Below are positions 27,540 through 35,075 of a DNA stretch of 64,000 nucleotides, piece by piece. Position 1 is the first letter of the stretch. Each line of letters starts with the position of its first letter. The notes under the pieces were generated by a model. It had not been told where the DNA came from. It did no database searches and saw nothing but the letters and a program-made list of their open reading frames with translations. The position numbers were made by a program, and so were the translations under genes. The DNA is from Actinomyces trachealis. GTDB lineage: Bacteria > Actinomycetota > Actinomycetes > Actinomycetales > Actinomycetaceae. The stretch is from the NCBI RefSeq assembly GCF_015711475.1, contig NZ_CP065027.1, positions 992,001 through 1,056,000 on the forward strand, given 5' to 3'.

Positions 27540-28739
27540 ATGCACGAACCGAGCCCATCATCCAATCCGCCAGTGAAGGTCATGCTGGTTTACGGGACCC
27601 GGCCGGAAGCCATCAAGCTCGCCCCGCTAGTGCGGGCCCTGGAGGCTGACAGCCGCTTCACGCCGGTGGTGGTCGTCACCGGGCAGCACCGGGAGATGCT
27701 TGACCAGGTCAACAGCTTCTTCAGCATCACCCCGGACTGCGACCTGAACGTGCACCGCTCAGGCCAGACCCTCACCGAGGTGACCACCAAGGTCCTAGAG
27801 GGGACCGGGGAGCAGATCACCGTCCACCGCCCCGACGTCGTCGTCGTGCAGGGGGACACCACCTCTGCCTTCGCGGGCGCGTTGGCAGCCTTCTACCACC
27901 AAGTGCCAGTGGCTCACGTGGAGGCGGGACTGCGCAGCGGCACCATCGCCTCCCCCTTCCCGGAGGAAGGAAACCGGCGGCTAATTGGCCAGGTCGCCAG
28001 CATCAACCTGTGCCCGACCGCCTCCAGCCGGGACAACCTCCTGCGGGACGGCTTCGACCCGCAGAGCCTCGTGGTCACCGGCAACACCGTGATCGACGCG
28101 CTCCTGGAGACCGTCTCCCGCCCCGTGCACCTGGCGGACCCCACCCTGGAGCACCTAATCCAGGACTCTGGGCAGCGCGTCGTGCTGGCCACCGCCCACC
28201 GCCGCGAGTCCTGGGGGGAGCCCATGCGCCGCGTGGGCCGGGCCGTGTCCCGGCTGGCCAGCGCCCGGCCCAACGCCACCTTCGTCCTACCCGCCCACCG
28301 CAACCCTATCGTCCGGGAGGCGCTGCTGCCCGCGGTACAGGACCTGCCCAACGTGATCGTCACCGAGCCTCTGGAATACGCTCAGTTCTGCGCCCTCATG
28401 AACCGTTCGGACCTAGTCCTGACGGACTCCGGTGGCGTCCAGGAGGAGGCCCCCGCCCTGTCCAAGCCAGTTCTTGTCATGCGGGAGAACACTGAGCGGC
28501 CTGAGGCCGTGGCCGCCGGGGTGGCCCAGCTGGTGGGCACGGATGAGGAGCGCATAGTCCGCACCGTGTCGACCCTCCTGGATGACGCAGAGGCCTACCA
28601 CCGCATGGCTCGCGCCACCAACCCCTACGGGGACGGGAGGGCTTGCGAGCGGATCCTGGCGGCCCTGGCGGCCGTCTTCGGGCAAGGTCAGCGGCTGCCC
28701 GACTTTACCTACACCGCCCAACCGAAGGAAGAACAGTGA
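27540..28739 (+). CDS. wecB: UDP-N-acetylglucosamine 2-epimerase (non-hydrolysing)
   Basis: Cytoplasmic GT-B-fold enzyme interconverting UDP-GlcNAc and UDP-ManNAc. Family motifs are clear: YGTRPEAIKLAPL at the start, VVQGDTTSAFAGALAAF, HVEAGLRS, PFPEEGNRRLIG, and LTDSGGVQEEAPAL with the loop VMRENTERPEAV. 399 aa is normal. Shine-Dalgarno GCGAGGAG precedes ATG 27540; the stop overlaps the next start (GTGA). In this operon it probably supplies UDP-ManNAc for the polymer or for a linkage unit. A role in wall teichoic acid linkage is the alternative. Confidence 0.93.
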   Translation: MHEPSPSSNPPVKVMLVYGTRPEAIKLAPLVRALEADSRFTPVVVVTGQHREMLDQVNSFFSITPDCDLNVHRSGQTLTEVTTKVLEGTGEQITVHRPDVVVVQGDTTSAFAGALAAFYHQVPVAHVEAGLRSGTIASPFPEEGNRRLIGQVASINLCPTASSRDNLLRDGFDPQSLVVTGNTVIDALLETVSRPVHLADPTLEHLIQDSGQRVVLATAHRRESWGEPMRRVGRAVSRLASARPNATFVLPAHRNPIVREALLPAVQDLPNVIVTEPLEYAQFCALMNRSDLVLTDSGGVQEEAPALSKPVLVMRENTERPEAVAAGVAQLVGTDEERIVRTVSTLLDDAEAYHRMARATNPYGDGRACERILAALAAVFGQGQRLPDFTYTAQPKEEQ

Positions 28740-30709
28740 GACCAGCAGCAGGCCAGAACCGAAGCCACCCACTAGGCAAAGCACCACGCAGCATCCTTAC
28801 CGGCCTGGTCCTCGTGACCCTGGCGGTCATGCCCACCAGCGCCGCCTCAGCCAACCCAGAGGGCCCCAGCCCCCTGCCAGCGCCCCCCGGCAGCGAGCTG
28901 CGCCTAGAGGGCACGGACCTGGACGCCAACCAGGTTCCGGGGGTGCCCGAACCGGAGGCTGCCAAGGCGCAAACCCTGCCCCTGGCGTTGGAGGATGAAG
29001 CGGACGTGGACCTGGACGTTCCCGCAAAGCAGGTCCTGCAGCAGGCACCGGCAGAACCGCAGGTGCGGGACCTGGCTGCCCCCGCCGCGAACCCTCCGGC
29101 TCTGCCCGCTGAAGCCGTCACCTTCGGGAAGGAAGACGGCAGCGCCTCCACGCTGGTCCTCTACGACACCCCGCAAGAGTCCCCCTACCAGTTCCTGGGC
29201 GAGTACTACGCCATCGAGATGGGGACACTCGCCTCCCACAGCGGCCGGGTGACCGTCATGCCCGTCTCGAAGTACGTGGCGGGCCTGGCTGGCTCCTTCA
29301 CCGGCGTCATCTACACCGGCTCCACCTATGACGAGCCGCTGCCGCGCGCCTTCGTGGACGACGTGCTCACCGGGAACATTCCGGTGCTGTGGACTGGCTT
29401 CAACATCTGGAAGCTCGCCGCCACCGACACCGACCGGGCCGCCTTCACCGGCCGTTACGGCTGGGATGCCGCCACCTCCTACATCGACTCCATCGACACC
29501 GTCACCACCGTGCGCTACAAGGGCCAGGACCTGGCGCGCCACAAGCTGAACCAGGCCGGAGTGGTGGCGCCGCACGTCGTCAAGCCTGAGGCCGTACAGG
29601 TGCTGGGCACCGCCCAGTGCTCCTCCAGCGAAGCTGTGGTCCAGAACTGCGCCCCCATCGCCCAGACCACCGGCAGTTCCTTCCCCTGGGCGGTGCGCTC
29701 CGGCAACCTGACATATATCGGAGAGATCCCGCTGGCCTACATGGGGGAGAAGGACCGCTACCTGGCCCTGGCGGATCTGGTGCTGGAGCTGGTGGACCCG
29801 CAGGCCCAGACCTCCCGTACCGCTGCGGTGCGCCTGGAGGACGTCAGCCCTGATACGGACCCGAATGAGCTACAGGCGAGCATTGACGTCATGGTCTCCC
29901 GGGGAGTGCCCTTCCAGATCGCCCTGGTGCCCGTGTACACCGACCCCAACGGGGCCTACAACGATGGCCAGCCTCGGTACCTGACCCTGGCAGACACCCC
30001 CCAGCTGGTGGAGGTGCTCAAGTACGCGGTAGCCCACGGCGGCACGCTGGTACAGCACGGCACCACCCACCAGTACGAGCAGCTGACTAACCCGTACACA
30101 GGCACCAGCACAGACGACTTCGAGTTCATTCGCTCCTGGTGCACCGCGATTCCTGACCCGCAGGCTGCGCAGGTACCCTGCACCAAGGACACTTTCGTGC
30201 AGATCGGTGGCCGCTTGCCAGATGACTCCGTGGAGTGGGCCTCCCAGCGCATCGCTAAGGGGCGCCAGATTATCGCCGACGTCGGGCTGCCAGTGCCGAC
30301 CATCTTCGAAACGCCGCACTACGCAGCTTCTGATGCCTCCTACCGTGGCATGGCCCAGCACTACAGCACCCGTTACGAGCGGGGACTGTTCCACGCCGGT
30401 CTGCTGACCGGACGGCAGGGCGGGGACCGGGACTACATCGGCCAGTTCTTCCCGTACACCGTGTCCGACCCGTACGGCACCTATGTGTTGCCGGAGAACT
30501 TGGGTAACTACGAGCCTGAAACCTTCAGCCAGCACCCGGCGCGCATGCCAGCGGACATCATTGAGGCGGCGCGTGCAAACAAGGTCGTCACGCACGCCAA
30601 CGCGAGCTTCTTCTTCCACCCCTACTATGACTCGGCTGTGCTGGCCGAGATCATTGACGGCATCAAGGCAGAGGGCTACACCTTCGTACCGGCTTCCGAA
30701 CTCAAGTGA
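28736..30709 (+). CDS. Secreted DUF2334 polysaccharide deacetylase-like protein
   Basis: 657 aa from GTG 28736, which overlaps the wecB stop and follows GAAGGA. A signal peptide is visible (SILTGLVLVTLAVMPTSAASA). Residues about 120-350 form an N-terminal domain resembling those in front of DUF2334; residues 360-655 are the DUF2334 carbohydrate-esterase fold with the expected metal/catalytic marks: RLEDVSPD (Asp369 and Asp373), HGTTH (His441, His445), then FETPHYAASD and FFFHPYYD. It would remove N-acetyl groups from an extracellular polymer, in analogy with PgaB, IcaB or PelA. The earlier in-frame start at 28643 lies inside wecB and is rejected. Confidence 0.85.
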   Translation: MRPAAGQNRSHPLGKAPRSILTGLVLVTLAVMPTSAASANPEGPSPLPAPPGSELRLEGTDLDANQVPGVPEPEAAKAQTLPLALEDEADVDLDVPAKQVLQQAPAEPQVRDLAAPAANPPALPAEAVTFGKEDGSASTLVLYDTPQESPYQFLGEYYAIEMGTLASHSGRVTVMPVSKYVAGLAGSFTGVIYTGSTYDEPLPRAFVDDVLTGNIPVLWTGFNIWKLAATDTDRAAFTGRYGWDAATSYIDSIDTVTTVRYKGQDLARHKLNQAGVVAPHVVKPEAVQVLGTAQCSSSEAVVQNCAPIAQTTGSSFPWAVRSGNLTYIGEIPLAYMGEKDRYLALADLVLELVDPQAQTSRTAAVRLEDVSPDTDPNELQASIDVMVSRGVPFQIALVPVYTDPNGAYNDGQPRYLTLADTPQLVEVLKYAVAHGGTLVQHGTTHQYEQLTNPYTGTSTDDFEFIRSWCTAIPDPQAAQVPCTKDTFVQIGGRLPDDSVEWASQRIAKGRQIIADVGLPVPTIFETPHYAASDASYRGMAQHYSTRYERGLFHAGLLTGRQGGDRDYIGQFFPYTVSDPYGTYVLPENLGNYEPETFSQHPARMPADIIEAARANKVVTHANASFFFHPYYDSAVLAEIIDGIKAEGYTFVPASELK

Positions 30710-30725
30710 TCGACCCGGTCTTGAG

Positions 30726-30763
30726 CGGGGCGCTCCCGTAGCACTGGTTGCGGGAGCGCCCCG
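30726..30763. terminator. 13-bp hairpin between the deacetylase and glycoside hydrolase genes
   Basis: Arms 30726-30738 and 30751-30763 are exact complements (13 bp, very GC-rich) with a 12-base loop. It lies 17 bases after the deacetylase stop and ends right at the Shine-Dalgarno of the next gene, with no T-run. This could reduce expression of the last gene of the operon or protect the upstream mRNA. Confidence 0.5.
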
Positions 30764-30779
30764 GGAGGAAGAGGATGAC

Positions 30780-32294
30780 GTGACCACCTTGCAGATGCCA
30801 CAGTGGCGGGTGCCACTGCCCCGGCGCCAGGCCTTGGCAGCCGGTCTGGCAGGTGTGTTGTTCCTGCCAGACCTCCTGAGCAGCTGCTCGGACAGCGAGG
30901 ACAGGACCGGGGGACAGGTCCTGCTCGACCTCGCCGACGACGCAGGTCAGCTGCTAGACCTCTCACAGCTGCGCGCCATCCAATCCAATGGCGCTGGCGA
31001 ACAGGGGCTGGACGATCAGCTTCTGGACGCCAACACCCTGGAGGTCGTGGAGCACGCTCCCCTATACGTGGATGAGGACTCTGCCGGAGCGACTGCTGCG
31101 GTCCAGCTTCCAGCGGACCGCGCCTGCACCCTGTCCCTGTCCTGGCCCACTAGCCAGGGCTACTCCACCCTACTGGTGGACCTGCCTGGTCCGGGTCGGT
31201 ACAGCCTGGCGGAGCTGGCGGCCCTCAGCCTGCACCACCGCCAGGAGAAGCGCTTGGCCCAGCTGGAGCAGGTAGCCCCCCGGGAGGCCGCCACCGTCCG
31301 GACGCTGCGCCTAGCCACCGGCTCCGCCCTGGAGACCTGCGCCGCCGCGACGGGGTCCGCAGTGCGTGCACAGCTGGGCAACCAGGCGCTGGAGGCCGCT
31401 GCCCAGGCCCAGCTGGAACTGGACCGGGCCTGCGCGGTGCTTGCCCCAGCCGACGCCTACCTAGGGGTCACCCTGACCCGCCCGCCCACGGCCGCGGAGA
31501 TGACGGCGCTTAGCGCGTTGTCACAGGCCCGCAGGCTTTCCACCCGCCTGGTGGTGGAGGACCACGAGGACACCCAGGAGGTGGCCCGGTGGCAGCACGT
31601 CATCACCGAGCTGCGCCATGCCGGGGCGAGTACCCTGGTACAGGTCTGTGACTCCCAGACGATCGCCGAACTCGATGACCAGGCCTGGCAGCGTCGCCTG
31701 CAGGTCCTGGTCCAGAAGCTTGGGGTCGCTGACGCCTGGGAGACCGGCAACGAGCTTGGTGGCGACTGGGCGGGGTCGCAGGCGTCCCATCGTGCCCTGG
31801 AGGCGGCCCGGTTCCTCGCCTCCCAGCCGCAGACCGCCCAGGCCACCCGGGTCCTGACTCTCTACTACCAGCTGGGACAGGACACGGCGGAGCGCTCAGT
31901 CTTCAGCTGGGCTCGCCAGGAGATCGGTGAGGAGCTGCGCGGCTTGACCGACGTCGTCGGTCTGTCTATCTACCCCCAATGGCACCCTCTGGGCGTATCC
32001 GCCAACCGCGTGCTGGAGACCCTGGCAGACACGTTCCCAGGCAAGCGCCTGGCGGTCACCGAACTCGGGTACGGGGCGGAGGACCTGTCTGCCGGGCCTT
32101 GGTGGTTCGGCTCGCCAACCGACCAGGCGCTGGCCCGCTCCACCATAGCCGCCCACCTGACCAGCGCTGCCCTGGGGCGGCCTGAGGCCTGGGGTGCCCC
32201 CTTCTGGTGGTACTACCTGGAGGACGAGCTCCCCGGAGCCCCCGGTGGTCCGGTATCTACGGTGCTGCGCTCCGTGGCGGAGGCGAGCCGCTGA
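30780..32294 (+). CDS. Lipoprotein glycoside hydrolase-like protein (TIM-barrel, clan A type)
   Basis: 504 aa from GTG 30780 behind GGAGGAAGAGG. The N-terminus has twin Arg, a hydrophobic stretch and a good lipobox, LSSC (Cys near residue 38), so the protein is probably a lipoprotein. The second half reads as a TIM-barrel glycosidase: WETGNELGGDW with Glu325 after a strand-4-like segment, and LAVTELGYG with Glu428 in a strand-7-like position, the acid/base and nucleophile layout of GH clan A. The segment GLSIYPQWHP also resembles GH53/GH5-type barrels. The first 230 residues are helical or beta-rich and unrecognised. It may trim or release the polymer. The long in-frame extension to 30483 is antisense-like shadow over the previous gene. 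Confidence 0.7.
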   Translation: MTTLQMPQWRVPLPRRQALAAGLAGVLFLPDLLSSCSDSEDRTGGQVLLDLADDAGQLLDLSQLRAIQSNGAGEQGLDDQLLDANTLEVVEHAPLYVDEDSAGATAAVQLPADRACTLSLSWPTSQGYSTLLVDLPGPGRYSLAELAALSLHHRQEKRLAQLEQVAPREAATVRTLRLATGSALETCAAATGSAVRAQLGNQALEAAAQAQLELDRACAVLAPADAYLGVTLTRPPTAAEMTALSALSQARRLSTRLVVEDHEDTQEVARWQHVITELRHAGASTLVQVCDSQTIAELDDQAWQRRLQVLVQKLGVADAWETGNELGGDWAGSQASHRALEAARFLASQPQTAQATRVLTLYYQLGQDTAERSVFSWARQEIGEELRGLTDVVGLSIYPQWHPLGVSANRVLETLADTFPGKRLAVTELGYGAEDLSAGPWWFGSPTDQALARSTIAAHLTSAALGRPEAWGAPFWWYYLEDELPGAPGGPVSTVLRSVAEASR

Positions 32295-32317
32295 GCAGTC
32301 TCCCAGGAGGCTAGTAC

Positions 32318-32344
32318 CCCAGGGCACAGTCTCTGCGCCCTGGG
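32318..32344 (+). terminator. Candidate terminator of the exopolysaccharide operon
   Basis: An 8-bp perfect stem CCCAGGGC / GCCCTGGG with an 11-base loop, 24 bases after the last gene of the operon and well before hisD. No T-run follows. Confidence 0.45.
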
Positions 32345-32463
32345 CGTCTGATAAGCCTGAGCTTCTGGTAGGCCGGGGTGTCTGGTCGGTGAGTGGACCA
32401 AGGCTGGACCGGGGCAGAACACTGTGGTGGTCGGTCGCCGTCCCACCTAGGTAGGCTGCCCAC

Positions 32464-33819
32464 ATGCTCAAACGCTTGGACCTGCGAGACACCCAGCTCA
32501 CCGCCCGTCAGCTGACCGAGGTCATGCCCCGTGCTGTGCTGGACGTCACCGCCGCCCTGGACGCTGTTGCCCCCGTAATCGCGGATGTGCGAGCCCGTGG
32601 GGCTGCCGCCCTGCGTGACGCGGCTGAGCGTTTTGACCACGTGCGCCCTGAGCACCTCCGCATCCCCGCAGAGGCGATCCAGAGTGCTCTGGATGCGTTA
32701 GATCCCGCCGTGCGCGATGCCCTGGAGCTGTCCATAGAGCACAACCACGCCGGGCACAAGGCCCAGCTGCCAGTCGAGAAGGACACGGAGATCATCCCTG
32801 GCGGGCGCGTTATCCAGCGCTGGATCCCCGTGCGCCGCGTTGGCTTGTATGTGCCCGGTGGCCTGGCCGTGTACCCCAGCTCCGTCGTCATGAACGCGGT
32901 GGCTGCGCAGGTCGCGGGCGTCAAGCAGATCGCCTTGGCATCTCCGCCCCAGAAAGACTTTGGGGGCCTGCCACACCCCACCATCCTTGCCGCCTGCGCC
33001 CTGCTGGGCGTGGAGGAGGTTTATGCCGTTGGCGGCGCGCAGGCCATCGCCATGCTCGCCTACGGCGCCAAGGCTGAGAACGCTATCGACCTGGCGGATA
33101 TTGCTGCCGCTGGCGGCACCGGCGACCTGCTCTGCGAGGGCGTCGACGTCGTCACCGGTCCCGGCAACGTGTATGTGGCCGCCGCCAAGCGCGCCGTACG
33201 CGGCGTGGTGGGCATCGACGCCGAGGCAGGTCCCACCGAGATCGCCATCATGGCTGATGCCGCCGCTAACCCTGAGCTGGTAGCCGCCGACCTGCTCTCC
33301 CAAGCCGAGCATGACCCCAACGCCAGCAGCGTTCTGATCACTGACTCCACCGAGCTAGCCGACGCCGTGGAGACGGCTCTGGCCCGGCGCCTGGAAGCCA
33401 CTAAGCACTCTGAGCGTGCCCGCACCGCCCTGCTCGGGCCCCAGTCCGGCATCGTGCTGGTGCGCGACCTGGAGCAGGGGATCGCCGTCGCTGACGCTTA
33501 CGCCGCCGAACACCTGGAGATCCAAACTGCTGACGCGCCCGCCGTCGCCCGCCGCATCTGCAACGCTGGAGCGATCTTCGTGGGCGCCTACAGCCCGGTC
33601 CCACTCGGCGACTACCTGGCAGGCTCCAACCATGTGCTGCCCACTGGCGGCACCGCACGCTTTGCCTCCGGACTAAGCGTCATGGCCTATATCAAGCCCG
33701 TCCAGCTCATCGAGTACGACGCCGCCGCACTGGCCACCATGACCACGCCGCTGACCGCCTTAGCTGAGGCAGAGGACCTGCCCGCACACGGCGAGTCCGC
33801 CCGCGCCCGGCAAGGCTGA
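32464..33819 (+). CDS. hisD: Histidinol dehydrogenase
   Basis: Last two oxidation steps of histidine synthesis (histidinol to histidine), NAD and zinc dependent. The family blocks are present: RWIPVRRVGLYVPGGLAVYP, VDVVTGPGNVYVAAAKR, GPTEIAI, SQAEHDPNAS, and AEHLEI followed by NHVLPTGGTARF with the zinc-binding His residues. 451 aa is normal. There is no clear Shine-Dalgarno; TAGGCT lies 6 bases before ATG 32464, which fits a leaderless start. The gene stands alone, 9 kb from the other his genes. Confidence 0.95.
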   Translation: MLKRLDLRDTQLTARQLTEVMPRAVLDVTAALDAVAPVIADVRARGAAALRDAAERFDHVRPEHLRIPAEAIQSALDALDPAVRDALELSIEHNHAGHKAQLPVEKDTEIIPGGRVIQRWIPVRRVGLYVPGGLAVYPSSVVMNAVAAQVAGVKQIALASPPQKDFGGLPHPTILAACALLGVEEVYAVGGAQAIAMLAYGAKAENAIDLADIAAAGGTGDLLCEGVDVVTGPGNVYVAAAKRAVRGVVGIDAEAGPTEIAIMADAAANPELVAADLLSQAEHDPNASSVLITDSTELADAVETALARRLEATKHSERARTALLGPQSGIVLVRDLEQGIAVADAYAAEHLEIQTADAPAVARRICNAGAIFVGAYSPVPLGDYLAGSNHVLPTGGTARFASGLSVMAYIKPVQLIEYDAAALATMTTPLTALAEAEDLPAHGESARARQG

Positions 33820-33903
33820 GTTGCTAGGGCTGAGCCAGGCGTCGGCGCTGCTTCTCCCGGCGCAGGCTTTGGCGGTGGGAGCTGGCGGTGCCGACGCCAG
33901 TGC

Positions 33904-34899
33904 CTAGATCCAGTCCTTCTTGCGCAAGAAGACCCACAGTAGGAAGGCTGGAAGCACAACCATCGCGGCGGCCACCCACACGCCCCAGCCCTCACCTGAG
34001 CCCGGGTAGGGTACGTTGGTGCCGAACCAGCCCGTAACCAGCGTGGGCACAGAGATCACGGCGGCCCAGCCCGCGAGCTTCTTCATGACCGTGTTGAGCC
34101 GCTGGTCCTGCAAAGACAGGTGCGTCTCAAAGACCGTGGCGATCATGTCGCGCAGGGATTCCGTCCACTCAGAGGCCCGGAGGGCGTGGTCCAACAGGTC
34201 CGAGTAGTAGGGGTCCAGGTCGCGTTGAGACTCGTCGCGGTAGCGCCACAGGGTGGATATGACCTCCCGCATAGGCAGCACCACGCGGCGCAGTGTCACG
34301 AGTTTGGTGCGCACGTCGTAGGCGCTGCGCTGGAAGTCGGTGGAGTGGGTGGCCGGGGCGAACAGGTCCGACTCCAGGTTCTCAATGGCCACGTCAAGCT
34401 CCTGCACCGTGTCTAAGTAGCCGTCCACCACCACGTCCAGGAAACCGTGCACCAGTGCCGCTGACCCCAGGTGCAGCAGGTGCCGGTTGGCGCGCCAGCG
34501 GCGTACGACCGGCTCCATGTCTATGGCGCCGCTGCGGCGCACGGTGAGCAGGCCGTTGGGGAAAACGAAGCCAGCGACGCGGCTGAGTTGCTTCTCCTCA
34601 TCGTCTTCAGTGGAGGCGAAGCCCGGCAGGGCGGCGTAGACGATGAAAAAGGAGTAGTCATCGTGTTCGAAGGCCTTTGCACGTTCGTGCGGGGCGGTGG
34701 CGTCCTCAACCGCGTTGGTATCTAGGCCCAGCTCGGCGGCGATGATCTTCAGATCCTCAGGCTCCGGGGCCACGATGTCGGCCCAGGTGAGCAGATCAGG
34801 TTCTGCCAGGGCCTCACTGATACCGTAGATATTCGCCGGGACGGCCTCGGGTGCGGGCACACCCTGACGCCAGGTCAGTGAGCGGAAGGCAGCGGGCAT
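33904..34899 (-). CDS. CorA family divalent metal ion transporter
   Basis: Magnesium or other divalent cation channel/transporter. 331 aa from ATG 34899: N-terminal cytoplasmic funnel domain, a long helix (about residues 150-270), and two C-terminal membrane helices (AGWAAVISVPTLVTGWFG and WVAAAMVVLPAFLLWVFL). The loop between them reads FGTNVPYPG; the usual GMN selectivity motif is GTN here, as in a group of actinobacterial relatives. The last residues RKKDWI are the typical basic tail. Sequence CAGGAT six bases upstream of the start suggests a leaderless start; the in-frame extension to 35079 lacks a signal. Converges with hisD. Confidence 0.88.
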   Translation of the reverse strand: MPAAFRSLTWRQGVPAPEAVPANIYGISEALAEPDLLTWADIVAPEPEDLKIIAAELGLDTNAVEDATAPHERAKAFEHDDYSFFIVYAALPGFASTEDDEEKQLSRVAGFVFPNGLLTVRRSGAIDMEPVVRRWRANRHLLHLGSAALVHGFLDVVVDGYLDTVQELDVAIENLESDLFAPATHSTDFQRSAYDVRTKLVTLRRVVLPMREVISTLWRYRDESQRDLDPYYSDLLDHALRASEWTESLRDMIATVFETHLSLQDQRLNTVMKKLAGWAAVISVPTLVTGWFGTNVPYPGSGEGWGVWVAAAMVVLPAFLLWVFLRKKDWI

Positions 34900-35075
34900 G
34901 GGACGATCCTGCCATGGGGGTCCGACCGGTCTGCTCGGGGCGCGCTGGTGCACGGGGCTAAGCGTGAGGGACCCGGCGATGCGGTCGCAGCGGCAGCCGA
35001 ACCGACGCATGCAAGCTTGTGGTTTGTCTGGGGCTCTGAGGGCGGCGTCCCACCCGGCGGGGCTGTGATGGGCGT

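Noticed and set aside
33838..33898. 9-bp inverted repeat (GGCGTCGGC / GCCGACGCC) between hisD and corA
   Set aside because: Arms are more than 40 bases apart with no compact stem, too weak to call a terminator, although the convergent position would suit one.
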